Position numbers and translations under genes: made by a program. The notes under the pieces were generated by a model, which ran no database searches, was not told where the DNA came from, and worked only from the letters and a program-made list of their open reading frames with translations. From an uncultured Chlamydiae bacterium (lineage in GTDB: Bacteria; Chlamydiota; Chlamydiia; Chlamydiales; Rhabdochlamydiaceae): a stretch of 21,478 nt of DNA. Below, piece by piece: positions 1-8,033 of this stretch; positions within the stretch are counted from its first letter, which is position 1, and the number at the start of each line of letters is the position of its first letter. The stretch lies in NCBI GenBank assembly GCA_903867585.1, contig CAIPRZ010000165.1, forward strand, positions 1 to 21,478, read 5' to 3'.

Positions 1-1950
1 CTCTTTTTTTTGTTTCAGTAATCTCAAAGAATTTAGACCAACAAGAACAGTTCCTCCTTCGTGCAAAATAACAGCAAGCCATAGAGGAATAGCCCCTAAA
101 AGGGCAGGTGTTGTTGCAAGAAGAATAACTGATAATGCTAAAATCAGGTTCTGAATTAAAATACGTCTGGCATCAGCAGCTTTCTTAAATAGATAAGGAA
201 TAAGATTAAGATCTTCTCTCATTAACACCACATCAGAAGCCTCTCGAGCGGCATGTGAGCCAGTATGACCCATAGAAATACCAACAGTGGATTGAGCTAA
301 AGAGGGGGCATCATTTATGCCATCACCAACCATGACAATACCATCTTTCTCATAGCTTTTTATCATTTCAAGTTTTTTAGCAGGGTCCATATCAAAAGCT
401 ACCTGATCAATTCCAATTAACTGACCAATACGCTGGGCACTTGATTGATGATCCCCTGTTAAAACAAAGGTTTTAAGACCCTGTTTCTTGAGTTCACTCA
501 CAGCATTTTTAGCCTCAACTCTCACATCATCAGCAAAAAGAATGAGTACAAGGGTGTTGGCGGCTAAAAAAAGGGTATAGGGATAGGGATCATCAAATGA
601 AAGACTGTCGATGATTTTTTTTGTTTTTTCTTCAGCAAACTGCATAAGCAATTCTTTTTTCCCAATCGCTGCATGATGATTTTCAAAATCACCGCTTACT
701 CCCAAGCCTGGATGTTGAATAAAATGAGAAATTTTTAAAGGGGCAATTTTTAAATCTTGGACATAGGCTGTGATCGCTTTCCCGATTGGATGAGTTGTGT
801 TTTGCTCTAAGGTAAGAGCTAGGCTAAGCATGGTTTTTTCATCAAGATCGCCAGAGATCACTTTTATCTTATGAACTTTTAAAAATCCTGTGGTAAGGGT
901 CCCTGTTTTATCGAAAACCACTTTCTTGCAACGAGTCACTGCATCTAAAACATTTCCCCCTTTAAGCAAGATTCCTTGTTTTAGACAGGAACTGATCGCG
1001 CTAAAATAGGTGGTTGGAGTTGCAAGGATTAGAGCGCAAGGCGAGGCTGTAATTAAAAAAGCAAGAGCTCTATATAAAGCGCCCCCTTGACCTAAGAAAG
1101 GAAGTTTTGTGACAAAGGGAAGGACACTTGCAAAAAATACAAAAAGGATAATAACTGTCATCGCATAGCGAGAGCTAAAACGGTCAAAAAGAGTTTGTAA
1201 GATGGGCTTTGAACTTTGGGCGGATGTAATAAGATCAGTGATTTTGGAAATGGTAGAATCAGCATTAATTCTTTCAACAAGTACTACAATTCTTCCGTCG
1301 ATATTTTTAGCTCCCGCTGGAATTTTAACCCCTTTTTCCACAGTTATTGGAAGGCTTTCACCTGTCAGATGCGCTACACTTATAAAAGCTTTTCCTTCAA
1401 TTATAGTTCCATCTAAGGGAACAATTTCTCCTGGAGGTACAAGAATTTTAGAGCCAAGGGGGATGTCTGAAATTGAGCGTTCTAAAACCGTGCCATCTTC
1501 TTTTAAAACAAAACCCCTTTTGGGTTTTAGTTCCTTTAGAGCAAAAAGAGCCCTTTGGGTTTTAAATAAAACCGCCTCTTCCATAGCGCCTGATAATTCA
1601 AATAAGACAAGTAGAAGCGCTCCTTCAAAAGGTCTTCCCATGATCAAAGCAACAAAAGCGGCCAGAGTCATTAAAATATCGATATTAACCATTTTATGAG
1701 ACATGTCTCGAATGGCACCGATTAAAGAGGGTGTGCCGCAAAAAAAATAAACTACAGAAAGTAATAAATAAGAGGTGTTAATCGAATGGTTCTTTATTAG
1801 AACTGCTATTAACAAACAAAAAGCGGCTACAAGGGTAGCTTTTAAAAGGAGATTTTTTGATAAAGATTTGCCAGATTCTTTGAGAAATGGGGACGCATTT
1901 TCTGCATAACTTGAGGCAATGAAGTCATCAAAATTATAAGCCTTATACAT
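1..1950 (-). CDS. P1B-4-type heavy-metal translocating P-type ATPase, partial (3' end off the window)
   Basis: This is a heavy-metal-exporting P1B ATPase of the inner membrane, open for 650 codons from ATG at 1950 to the window edge. Visible in order: TGES actuator motif (residues 196-199), a membrane helix with Ser-Pro-Cys (303-305), the DKTGT phosphorylation site (Asp347), the HP motif of the nucleotide domain (His387-Pro388), GDGIND (542-547), and a late helix with His-Glu-Gly-Gly-Thr (630-634). SPC together with HEGGT marks the P1B-4 subgroup (CoaT, CtpD, PfeT and relatives), which moves Co(II), Fe(II) or Zn(II). Classic ZntA/CopA pumps have CPC or CPH instead. There is no N-terminal HMA domain. 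The start lies 4 bases after the stop of the VIT-like gene, so the two are co-transcribed. The pair resembles C. trachomatis CT728-CT727 (zntA). Only a few residues and the stop should be missing. The exact metal cannot be told from sequence. Confidence 0.93.
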   Translation of the reverse strand, partial: MYKAYNFDDFIASSYAENASPFLKESGKSLSKNLLLKATLVAAFCLLIAVLIKNHSINTSYLLLSVVYFFCGTPSLIGAIRDMSHKMVNIDILMTLAAFVALIMGRPFEGALLLVLFELSGAMEEAVLFKTQRALFALKELKPKRGFVLKEDGTVLERSISDIPLGSKILVPPGEIVPLDGTIIEGKAFISVAHLTGESLPITVEKGVKIPAGAKNIDGRIVVLVERINADSTISKITDLITSAQSSKPILQTLFDRFSSRYAMTVIILFVFFASVLPFVTKLPFLGQGGALYRALAFLITASPCALILATPTTYFSAISSCLKQGILLKGGNVLDAVTRCKKVVFDKTGTLTTGFLKVHKIKVISGDLDEKTMLSLALTLEQNTTHPIGKAITAYVQDLKIAPLKISHFIQHPGLGVSGDFENHHAAIGKKELLMQFAEEKTKKIIDSLSFDDPYPYTLFLAANTLVLILFADDVRVEAKNAVSELKKQGLKTFVLTGDHQSSAQRIGQLIGIDQVAFDMDPAKKLEMIKSYEKDGIVMVGDGINDAPSLAQSTVGISMGHTGSHAAREASDVVLMREDLNLIPYLFKKAADARRILIQNLILALSVILLATTPALLGAIPLWLAVILHEGGTVLVGLNSLRLLKQKKE

Positions 1951-1954
1951 TTTT

Positions 1955-2668
1955 TCAAGTCACTAATTGATTGATAAAATAGGCGATTGTGAAAACAAAT
2001 AATAAGCTTGCAATACTCCAGATAAGATTTTGGAAAGAGGGGAGTTTTTGTTTTTTGGTTTCATAGATGGATGTTAAAATCATCACACTAAGACTTCCGA
2101 TTATCACTCCATAAGGTAAATAAGAGAGAGAATTTAATAGGGCAAGGGACACAAGAGTTCCTAAAGTTGCCATAAAACCGATCACAGCTGGATGATCTAA
2201 AGTTTCAAAGCTCACTCCCATCTCTTCTTCAAGCATCACTTGTAAAAGACGATTATCATCAGCCATTAAGGTAGCAACAACCTCTTCTAAAAGGGGGCCT
2301 TTGAAACCTTTGGCTTCATAAATAGCCATTAGCTCTTCTCTTTCTTCATCCCGATGGTGATCAATTTCATATTTTTCTTCTTTAATCAAAAAATGAAGTC
2401 TTTCTAGCCGCATAAAACCTTGCAGCGTGATTTTAAGTCCTCGCCAAAGAGCAAAGCCTACAGCAAGGGGCCAAACCATTTTACCAAGAGATAAAAAAAT
2501 AAGAGCAAATACAATCACTCCATCTCTAAAAGAATCTATAAAACTAAATAATTTAGAGGAAAATCCAAAATTATGAAGTTCCACACTGGCAAGATACCCT
2601 TTTTGCCGAGCTTTTGCTAAATGCTCAACAACTGTTTTTTCTTTAATATGCCTGTCGCTATAAACCAT
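1955..2668 (-). CDS. VIT1/CCC1-like membrane protein (CT728-like)
   Basis: About 237 residues from ATG at 2668, which has AAAGG 8 bases upstream. A TTG 18 bases earlier is possible but has poorer support. An N-terminal membrane region (about residues 40-80, with an Arg-Asp-Gly near its start) is followed by a long charged helical stretch and then by three hydrophobic segments at the C-terminus. The charged part (about 95-150) is rich in Glu and has the spacing ExxELxxIYxxKGFxG...DD...L..MLxEExG. That closely resembles the cytosolic metal-binding domain of the VIT1/CCC1 Fe/Mn transporter family. It is the middle gene of an operon: it overlaps the end of the aminopeptidase gene by 11 bases and ends 4 bases before the metal ATPase. 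A role in iron or manganese movement is inferred from this resemblance and from the ATPase next door. The chlamydial homologue is usually called hypothetical. Confidence 0.7.
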   Translation of the reverse strand: MVYSDRHIKEKTVVEHLAKARQKGYLASVELHNFGFSSKLFSFIDSFRDGVIVFALIFLSLGKMVWPLAVGFALWRGLKITLQGFMRLERLHFLIKEEKYEIDHHRDEEREELMAIYEAKGFKGPLLEEVVATLMADDNRLLQVMLEEEMGVSFETLDHPAVIGFMATLGTLVSLALLNSLSYLPYGVIIGSLSVMILTSIYETKKQKLPSFQNLIWSIASLLFVFTIAYFINQLVT

Positions 2669-3866
2669 GATAAAAGCCTTTAGCAAAGTCTATCAGATTC
2701 TTGAGATCTTCTTCAGCAATGATTTCTGTTGTGGAGTGCATGCCTAATAAGGGAATCCCGACATCTTGGGTAGCAATACTAAAAAGGGATGAAAAATAAG
2801 GACCGAGTGTAGATCCGGTGCCTACCTCATTTCGCATCGTGAAAGTTTGTGTTTTTGGACAGAGTTTTTTAGCCATTGCAAAAAGCTCTAAATCCTGGGC
2901 GTATTTATGCTGGCTATGATGTTTTAATACCAGGCCCCCTCCAAGTAAAATTGGGTGCTCTATATCAAACTTTTCTGGGTAGCTTGGGTGATTGGCATGA
3001 GCGACGTCGAGTGAATAGGCTTGGCTTTTTACATCAATCATCGATTCTGTGTGGTAGCTATCGATAATTTTTTTTATCCTTTTTTTGAAAAAATGGGATT
3101 TTGCTCCATCAAAGGTTTCAGAGCCGATTTCTTCATGATCAAAAAAAAGGGCCCCATAAAGAGTGTCGCTTGAACACTTCAGATTAGTGAGGGTCTCTAA
3201 AAGAGCATAGCAAGAGCTTAAGTTATCAAGCCTTGGGCCAGCAAATAATTTTTGCGAAGACCCTATTTCAACAAGAGGTTCATCGAGGGTGAGATAAAGG
3301 TCATGGCCTAAAATTTTACCCTCAATTTCTAGTAGCTGGCCTAGGGTTAAATCCTCATTGATAGAAACAAGAGCATGGAGTTTCCCTTTATCTAAAGCAG
3401 CGTTAGCCTCTTTAGAAAGGTGAATGGCAGGATCTGGGATTATAAAAGTGCGGCTCAAGGCCACATTTTTAAGCTCTATTCCATGGGGTGTATCTAGAGC
3501 GATTTGGCCAGCTAGTCTTAAAGGTTTGCCTAAATAGCTAGAAAGTAAGGGAGAACCATAGGGTTCACAAGCTAAAAAATTCATACCAAAAGCTTTTATA
3601 AGGGGATGGGGTTTGAGTTTTAAGCAGGGAGAATCGGTATGGGCTAAAAGGTATTTGGCTTTTTTTAAGGTTTTTGGAAGGCAAAAAGCGCCAATTAATC
3701 CTTTATGGCGTAAGTAAATTTTTTCACCGATCGGAAGGGGGGCGTCTTTATGAAATTCAAAAAGCTTGTAACCATTTTTTTCTAAATGCTGCGCCATTGT
3801 GTAAGCGCAAAATAAAGAGGTCGGAGAAGAATCAATAAATTTTTTTAAATTAGCAAAATGAGACAT
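2658..3866 (-). CDS. M18 family aminopeptidase (aspartyl aminopeptidase-like)
   Basis: A di-zinc exopeptidase of peptidase family M18, which removes N-terminal residues from peptides in the cytoplasm. The 402 residues are slightly short for the family (usually about 430). All expected metal-site residues are present: His76 in HTDSP, Asp214 in RLDN, Glu245 (general base) and Glu246 (ligand) in DHEEIGS, Asp287, and His377 in GMHSTTE near the C-terminus. The family's GST-x-GP segment is at about 351-356. The ATG at 3866 lies about 22 bases from the predicted transcription start and has no clear Shine-Dalgarno, so the leader is short. It is the first gene of a three-gene operon with the VIT-like protein and the metal ATPase. 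M18 enzymes need bound metal, but a direct link to the transporters is speculation. Substrate preference (Asp/Glu or other) cannot be read from the sequence. Confidence 0.93.
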   Translation of the reverse strand: MSHFANLKKFIDSSPTSLFCAYTMAQHLEKNGYKLFEFHKDAPLPIGEKIYLRHKGLIGAFCLPKTLKKAKYLLAHTDSPCLKLKPHPLIKAFGMNFLACEPYGSPLLSSYLGKPLRLAGQIALDTPHGIELKNVALSRTFIIPDPAIHLSKEANAALDKGKLHALVSINEDLTLGQLLEIEGKILGHDLYLTLDEPLVEIGSSQKLFAGPRLDNLSSCYALLETLTNLKCSSDTLYGALFFDHEEIGSETFDGAKSHFFKKRIKKIIDSYHTESMIDVKSQAYSLDVAHANHPSYPEKFDIEHPILLGGGLVLKHHSQHKYAQDLELFAMAKKLCPKTQTFTMRNEVGTGSTLGPYFSSLFSIATQDVGIPLLGMHSTTEIIAEEDLKNLIDFAKGFYHGL

Positions 3867-3894
3867 GTTTATAAGGTATTAAGAGGTTTTTTTG

Positions 3895-3923
3895 AGTGTA
3901 AAAAGGGGGGGTGAATAAGTCAA
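3895..3923 (-). promoter_or_regulatory. sigma66/sigma70-type promoter of the M18-VIT-ATPase operon
   Basis: On the minus strand TTGACT (3918-3923) and TACACT (3895-3900) are separated by exactly 17 bases. Transcription would start near 3888, about 22 bases before the aminopeptidase ATG. The spacer holds a run of seven C (G on the plus strand, 3905-3911), which is unusual in this AT-rich DNA and could make the spacer length slippage-prone. Confidence 0.7.
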
Positions 3924-3981
3924 TACTATCAATTAAAAATTAAATTAAGCTAGTTTGCACTATTTAAGTGAGGTCTATTCC

Positions 3982-4010
3982 TTGAATAGCTCCCCTAAAT
4001 ATGTTATCAT
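3982..4010 (+). promoter_or_regulatory. sigma66/sigma70-type promoter of the UPF0158-E1 operon
   Basis: TTGAAT (3982-3987) and TATCAT (4005-4010) with a 17-base spacer. The predicted start is near 4017, about 23 bases before ATG 4040. It lies back to back with the minus-strand promoter at 3895-3923, and the two -35 boxes are about 58 bases apart. Confidence 0.65.
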
Positions 4011-4039
4011 TTATTAAATAGTAATTTTTTGGCCAAATC

Positions 4040-5095
4040 ATGACAAATAATCTTAAAGTTTATACTCCGTTATTACTTCGCGCCACCCGTTTGATGGAAG
4101 CCTTCTCAAAATCAGACGATGAAAGAGACTTTTATTTAGATAAGCTAGAGGGTTTTTTGTTGTTTGTCGATATCGATAAACCCATAGAAGAGCTAGAAAA
4201 CCTCCATACTGAAATCCTGCAACATCCAGATCGCTATCAACTTATTCCTAAAATGACTTTCTATGAGACAAAAAAGTTCATGGAAGGATTTGTAAATGAA
4301 AAAGTTTACGATATTGATACTAAAGAAAAATTATTAGATATCATCTCTTCTAAAGAGGCTAGGGAAAATTTTCTTGAATTCATTTATGACCACTTAGCTG
4401 AGCTTGAAAAATGGCAGCAATACTACCAAGAAAGATCCCGTATTCGGATTATTGAGTGGCTACGTATGCTAAACTTACAGTTTGTTTTTGAAGAAGACCT
4501 TGATTTCCCAAAATCGGTTATGGAAAAACTCAAACGGCATTTCTTTGATGCTAAAGTTCCAAAAGATGTCGCTCAATCACGTGAACTTTTAGTGGCTAAA
4601 GCTAAAAGCTATTATTCTAGTGAAGCGCTTAATCCAAGACCTAAACGGGGAAGACCGCCTAAACAGGTGGCTAAAGTGGAAATCGAGCCTCAAGTATGTG
4701 TGGATTTATTTACCTCAGTTCCTCCTGCTGCAAGGCCATTTTTATTTATTCCTGATGTATCGAACCTATCCAATATTACCTTCTCTTCTAAAGACTCTGA
4801 ACACCTATTGGCGCGCCTTAAAGGATCGACGCGCGTTAAAGTTAGCTCTTCACTGGAATCTTTATCGCAACGTTTGGAATCGCTTCGTCACCTTTCCACA
4901 AGGCTCACTAAAGTTCAGGATAATTTAGAAGGTCAAGAAATATCGGAAGTGAAAAAACTGACGGCACAGCTTTCTGAAGAGTCGACCCCTAAAATGGCCG
5001 GTCTTGTTAAAGGAGCCTTTAGTTCTACTGGAAATGAGGCGCCTAAAGATAAAAAAACAATTAAAATGGTAACCCCCTTAAAGAAAAAGCCCTAA
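4040..5095 (+). CDS. UPF0158 family protein with AT-hook (CT429-like)
   Basis: A 351-residue protein that I recognise as a relative of C. trachomatis CT429 (UPF0158 family), whose function is unknown. The conserved N-terminal part (about 1-195) is acidic and helical and contains YDIDTKEK and RIRIIEWLR segments. It is followed at residues 200-208 by RPKRGRPPK, a canonical AT-hook of the kind that binds the minor groove of A/T-rich DNA. After the hook the protein is low in complexity, rich in Ser, Lys and Leu, and ends in a basic tail with KKKP. There is no signal peptide or membrane segment, so it should be cytoplasmic or nucleoid-associated. ATG 4040 lies just after a good promoter. The stop is one base before the ATG of the E1 fusion gene, so the two are translationally close. 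DNA binding is inferred from the hook alone; a regulatory or nucleoid role is possible. Confidence 0.82.
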   Translation: MTNNLKVYTPLLLRATRLMEAFSKSDDERDFYLDKLEGFLLFVDIDKPIEELENLHTEILQHPDRYQLIPKMTFYETKKFMEGFVNEKVYDIDTKEKLLDIISSKEARENFLEFIYDHLAELEKWQQYYQERSRIRIIEWLRMLNLQFVFEEDLDFPKSVMEKLKRHFFDAKVPKDVAQSRELLVAKAKSYYSSEALNPRPKRGRPPKQVAKVEIEPQVCVDLFTSVPPAARPFLFIPDVSNLSNITFSSKDSEHLLARLKGSTRVKVSSSLESLSQRLESLRHLSTRLTKVQDNLEGQEISEVKKLTAQLSEESTPKMAGLVKGAFSSTGNEAPKDKKTIKMVTPLKKKP

Positions 5096-5096
5096 T

Positions 5097-7106
5097 ATGA
5101 AAACACCTGTTTGCTCATTAAAAACCTTAAAAATTTTATCCTCTGTACTCACTGCAAGAGCGTCGGATGATAAAATGACCAAGCTTGTCCGCCAAAACAA
5201 AGGGGGGAATTTCCATCTTTGTGCAAATGGGCATGAACTTGTTGGGGTGGTAATCGCGCAGTGTTTAAAGCCGGGCAAAGATTGGGGTCTTCCTTACTAT
5301 CGAGATCGTGCTTTTGCTATAGGACTCGGTTGTGAGCTGGATCAAATCTTCGGCGCTTTTTTAGCAAAAGAGGTGGAAAACCACTCCGGTGGACGGATGA
5401 TGCCAGAGCATTTTTCTCATAAGGCTCTTCGAATCCCTTGCCAATCTAGTTGCGTAGGATCTCAGTACCTGCAAGCGGTCGGTGTGGCTAAATCCCTACA
5501 GCTACTAAACCGCGATGAGGTGGTTTATGTATCTGGTGGCGATGGATCCACTTCGCAAGGGGATTTCCATGAAGCGATTAACTTTGCTTGTATCCATAAA
5601 CTTGGTGTCATTTTTGTGATTCAAGATAATGGTTGGGCGATTTCTGTTCAAAGCCATGAGCAAACAGCTGGTGGTACAATTGCTAAAATGGCTAAAGGCT
5701 ATGAAGGTCTTAGTGTGTTTGAGGTCGATGGAACCTGTTATGAATCGCTCCTAGCAGCTGGACAAAGCGCTGTTAATAAAGGGCGCTCTGGTGAGGGACC
5801 AACTCTCATTGTTGCTAAAGTTCCACGTATGGGGCCTCACAGTTCTAGTGATGATCCTAATAAGTACCAAACACCAGAGCAGAAAAATGAGTGTCTTTCA
5901 CAAGATCCAGTGGCTAAATTTAAAAACTATTGTTTAGAGCAAGGTCTTATCGAAAAAGAGGCTCTGAAGGCTTTAGAGCAAAAAGTGTTTGATCAGGTAG
6001 AACAAGCGGCCCTTAGCGGTGAAAATTATCCAGATCCTCTTTTATCAACCGCTCTTGATCATGTGTTTGTTCCTCATGAAACTAAAGAAGAAATTTTGAC
6101 CGACTCTACGCAAGAAGCTATTGTGATGGTGGATGCTTTAAATCACGCTCTTGATGAGGCGATGGAAAACGATCCTTATATTGTGGTATTTGGCCAAGAT
6201 GTGGCGCATGGTAAAGGGGGAGTATTTGGTGTTACCCGGTTTTTAACCGAGCGTTATGGGGAAAAACGGTGTTTCAATTCTCCTCTTGCTGAATCTAGTA
6301 TCGTCGGAATTGCCATCGGTATGTCTATGGTAGAGCCGATTAAGCCAGTTGTTGAAATTCAATTTGCTGATTACGTATGGACCGGTATCAATCAGCTTTT
6401 AAATGAGCTGTCTAGTTTACATTATAGATCTCGTGGTCAATGGCATTGTCCTGTAGTTATCCGTATGCCATGTGGTGGATATATTCAAGGTGGACCTTAC
6501 CACTCACAAAGTATCGAAGCCCACTTTGCTCATGTTCCAGGATTGAAAGTTGTCCTTCCAAGTAACGCTGAAGATGCCAAAAGACTTCTAAAAGCCTCTA
6601 TTACTGATCCTAATCCTGTGGTCTTTTTAGAGCACAAAGGGCTCTATCGTCAAAGAGCATTTTCTGCCCGTAAAGAGCCGCTTGCAACTGAAATTGAAGC
6701 TTTAGGAAAAGCTAAAGTGGTCCGTGAAGGGACTGATCTTACCTTAGTAAGTTGGGGTATGAGTACAGTGATGGGTAATCAGGTTTCTGACCTTTTGGAA
6801 AAAGAGGGTTATTCGGTGGAGCTGATTGATTTAAGAACCATCGTCCCTTACGATCATAAATGCGTAGAAGAATCAGTTAAAAAAACAGGTAAAGTTTTGA
6901 TTGTTCATGAAGCCTGTAAAAATGCTGGCTTTGGAGCTGAAATTGCTGCCCAAATTTCTGAAAACCTTTTCAATTATCTTGATGCTCCTATTATGCGAGT
7001 AGCTGCTAAAGATGCCCCGGTTCCTTATAACCTAGCTTTAGAAAAAGCTATTCTTCCATCGATTGATGATATCAAAGAAGCTGCTTTAAAGCTGGCTCGG
7101 TATTAA
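5097..7106 (+). CDS. 2-oxoacid dehydrogenase E1, fused alpha and beta subunits (CT340-like)
   Basis: The thiamine-diphosphate-dependent E1 component of a pyruvate or branched-chain 2-oxoacid dehydrogenase complex, with both subunits in one 669-residue chain. Residues about 1-330 are E1-alpha, with the ThDP/Mg motif starting GGDGSTSQGDFHEA at 147 and ending at the conserved Asn178. Residues about 340-669 are E1-beta, including FGQDVAHGKGGVFG, the PLAES segment and the conserved histidine region GPYHSQSIEAHFAHVPG. The beta half ends with the usual transketolase C-terminal domain. Fused E1 alpha-beta proteins are known in chlamydiae (C. trachomatis CT340, annotated pdhA/pdhB or oxoisovalerate dehydrogenase). 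The matching E2 and E3 genes are not in this window. It is second in an operon after the UPF0158 gene and is followed at once by a strong terminator. Whether the substrate is pyruvate or a branched-chain acid is not settled by sequence; the fused form leans towards the branched-chain type. Confidence 0.95.
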   Translation: MKTPVCSLKTLKILSSVLTARASDDKMTKLVRQNKGGNFHLCANGHELVGVVIAQCLKPGKDWGLPYYRDRAFAIGLGCELDQIFGAFLAKEVENHSGGRMMPEHFSHKALRIPCQSSCVGSQYLQAVGVAKSLQLLNRDEVVYVSGGDGSTSQGDFHEAINFACIHKLGVIFVIQDNGWAISVQSHEQTAGGTIAKMAKGYEGLSVFEVDGTCYESLLAAGQSAVNKGRSGEGPTLIVAKVPRMGPHSSSDDPNKYQTPEQKNECLSQDPVAKFKNYCLEQGLIEKEALKALEQKVFDQVEQAALSGENYPDPLLSTALDHVFVPHETKEEILTDSTQEAIVMVDALNHALDEAMENDPYIVVFGQDVAHGKGGVFGVTRFLTERYGEKRCFNSPLAESSIVGIAIGMSMVEPIKPVVEIQFADYVWTGINQLLNELSSLHYRSRGQWHCPVVIRMPCGGYIQGGPYHSQSIEAHFAHVPGLKVVLPSNAEDAKRLLKASITDPNPVVFLEHKGLYRQRAFSARKEPLATEIEALGKAKVVREGTDLTLVSWGMSTVMGNQVSDLLEKEGYSVELIDLRTIVPYDHKCVEESVKKTGKVLIVHEACKNAGFGAEIAAQISENLFNYLDAPIMRVAAKDAPVPYNLALEKAILPSIDDIKEAALKLARY

Positions 7107-7107
7107 G

Positions 7108-7142
7108 AATAAGGGAACTTTTAAAGTTCCCTTATTTTCTTC
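7108..7142 (+). terminator. intrinsic terminator of the UPF0158-E1 operon
   Basis: Two bases after the E1 stop codon a near-perfect palindrome (arms 7108-7121 and 7123-7136, pairing AATAAGGGAACTTT with AAAGTTCCCTTATT) folds into a long stem. It runs into TTTT and CTT. The stem is AT-rich apart from a GGGAAC/GTTCCC core. Confidence 0.88.
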
Positions 7143-7190
7143 TCATTAAACAAAAATCCTAGAGTATTAGTCCTGTTTTTTGATACAAGA

Positions 7191-8033
7191 ATGCCTTGTA
7201 TGTCAGCACTAACTTATCATCCATTATCTTCAGGATCAAAAGGGAACTTAAGTTTTTTAAGTTCTAAAGATACTCGAATTCTTATCGATTGTGGACTTAA
7301 TTATAAACACTGTTTGCAACGATTAGAAGAGGCTAACATCGATCCAGAATCGATAGATGCGATTATTATTACCCATGAGCATATTGATCATATAAGGGGA
7401 TTAGAGGTTTTTTGTAAAAGACATGAGGTGACTGTTCTATGTACTTCAATTTTAGCAATGCATTTAAAAAACGAGTGTGGACTCAACCTTAATTACAAAG
7501 TCTTCAGCTCTTTTGAGCCTTTTTACTATGGCAGCATCCATATCGATCCTTTTAGTATTTCTCATGACGCGGTTGATCCTGTAGCTTTTGTTTTTACCAT
7601 ATTTGGTATTCGTATTGGTCACTGCACCGATTTGGGTTTTGTCTCATCCCTTGTAGCAAAAAAGCTGCAACTTTGTGATGTGTTACTGTTAGAATCCAAT
7701 CATGATGTGGGTATGGTACACAGCTCCATGAGGCCTCAGGTATATAAAAAAAGGGTTTTATCACGAGTGGGACACTTATCTAATGAAGCTTCCAGTGAAC
7801 TTTTAGAATATCTCCATCATCCCAAGCTTCAAAGAGTCTATTTGGCTCACTTATCAGAAGAATGCAATCATCCAGAAAAAGCCCTAGCTGTGCATAGATC
7901 GACTCTAGAGCCTAAGAATAAAAGCTTAGATATTCATATCGCTCATCAAAGAGAGATATCACTGAAGTTTGAGTTGTCAAAAATGGATCTTGAGACCATC
8001 AAAGGCCATGCGGATGCCGCATTGCATATCTAA
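7191..8033 (+). CDS. yycJ: YycJ/WalJ-type metallo-beta-lactamase-fold hydrolase
   Basis: A 280-residue MBL-fold protein of the YycJ/WalJ group (CT738 in C. trachomatis), probable cytoplasmic nucleases acting on DNA. The family opening SSGSKGN is at residues 14-20, the metal motif HEHIDHI starts at His62, a second-shell HDAVDP segment follows, then GHCTDLG, LLESNHD, GHLSNE and AHLSEE near the end. ATG 7191 has only a weak AAGA upstream. ATG 7200 would leave a start closer in length to relatives, so the first three residues are uncertain. The family normally stops around the QREISLKFEL segment at about residue 262. Here 17 more residues are added, all encoded in DNA shared with the convergent receiver-MBL gene (57 bases of overlap). 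The gene stands alone after the E1 terminator. Confidence 0.88.
   Translation: MPCMSALTYHPLSSGSKGNLSFLSSKDTRILIDCGLNYKHCLQRLEEANIDPESIDAIIITHEHIDHIRGLEVFCKRHEVTVLCTSILAMHLKNECGLNLNYKVFSSFEPFYYGSIHIDPFSISHDAVDPVAFVFTIFGIRIGHCTDLGFVSSLVAKKLQLCDVLLLESNHDVGMVHSSMRPQVYKKRVLSRVGHLSNEASSELLEYLHHPKLQRVYLAHLSEECNHPEKALAVHRSTLEPKNKSLDIHIAHQREISLKFELSKMDLETIKGHADAALHI

Noticed and set aside
1202..1699. 165-codon plus-strand open frame inside the metal ATPase region
   Set aside because: It is the antisense of a clear P-type ATPase (TGES to the first membrane helices). The protein has no recognisable pattern.
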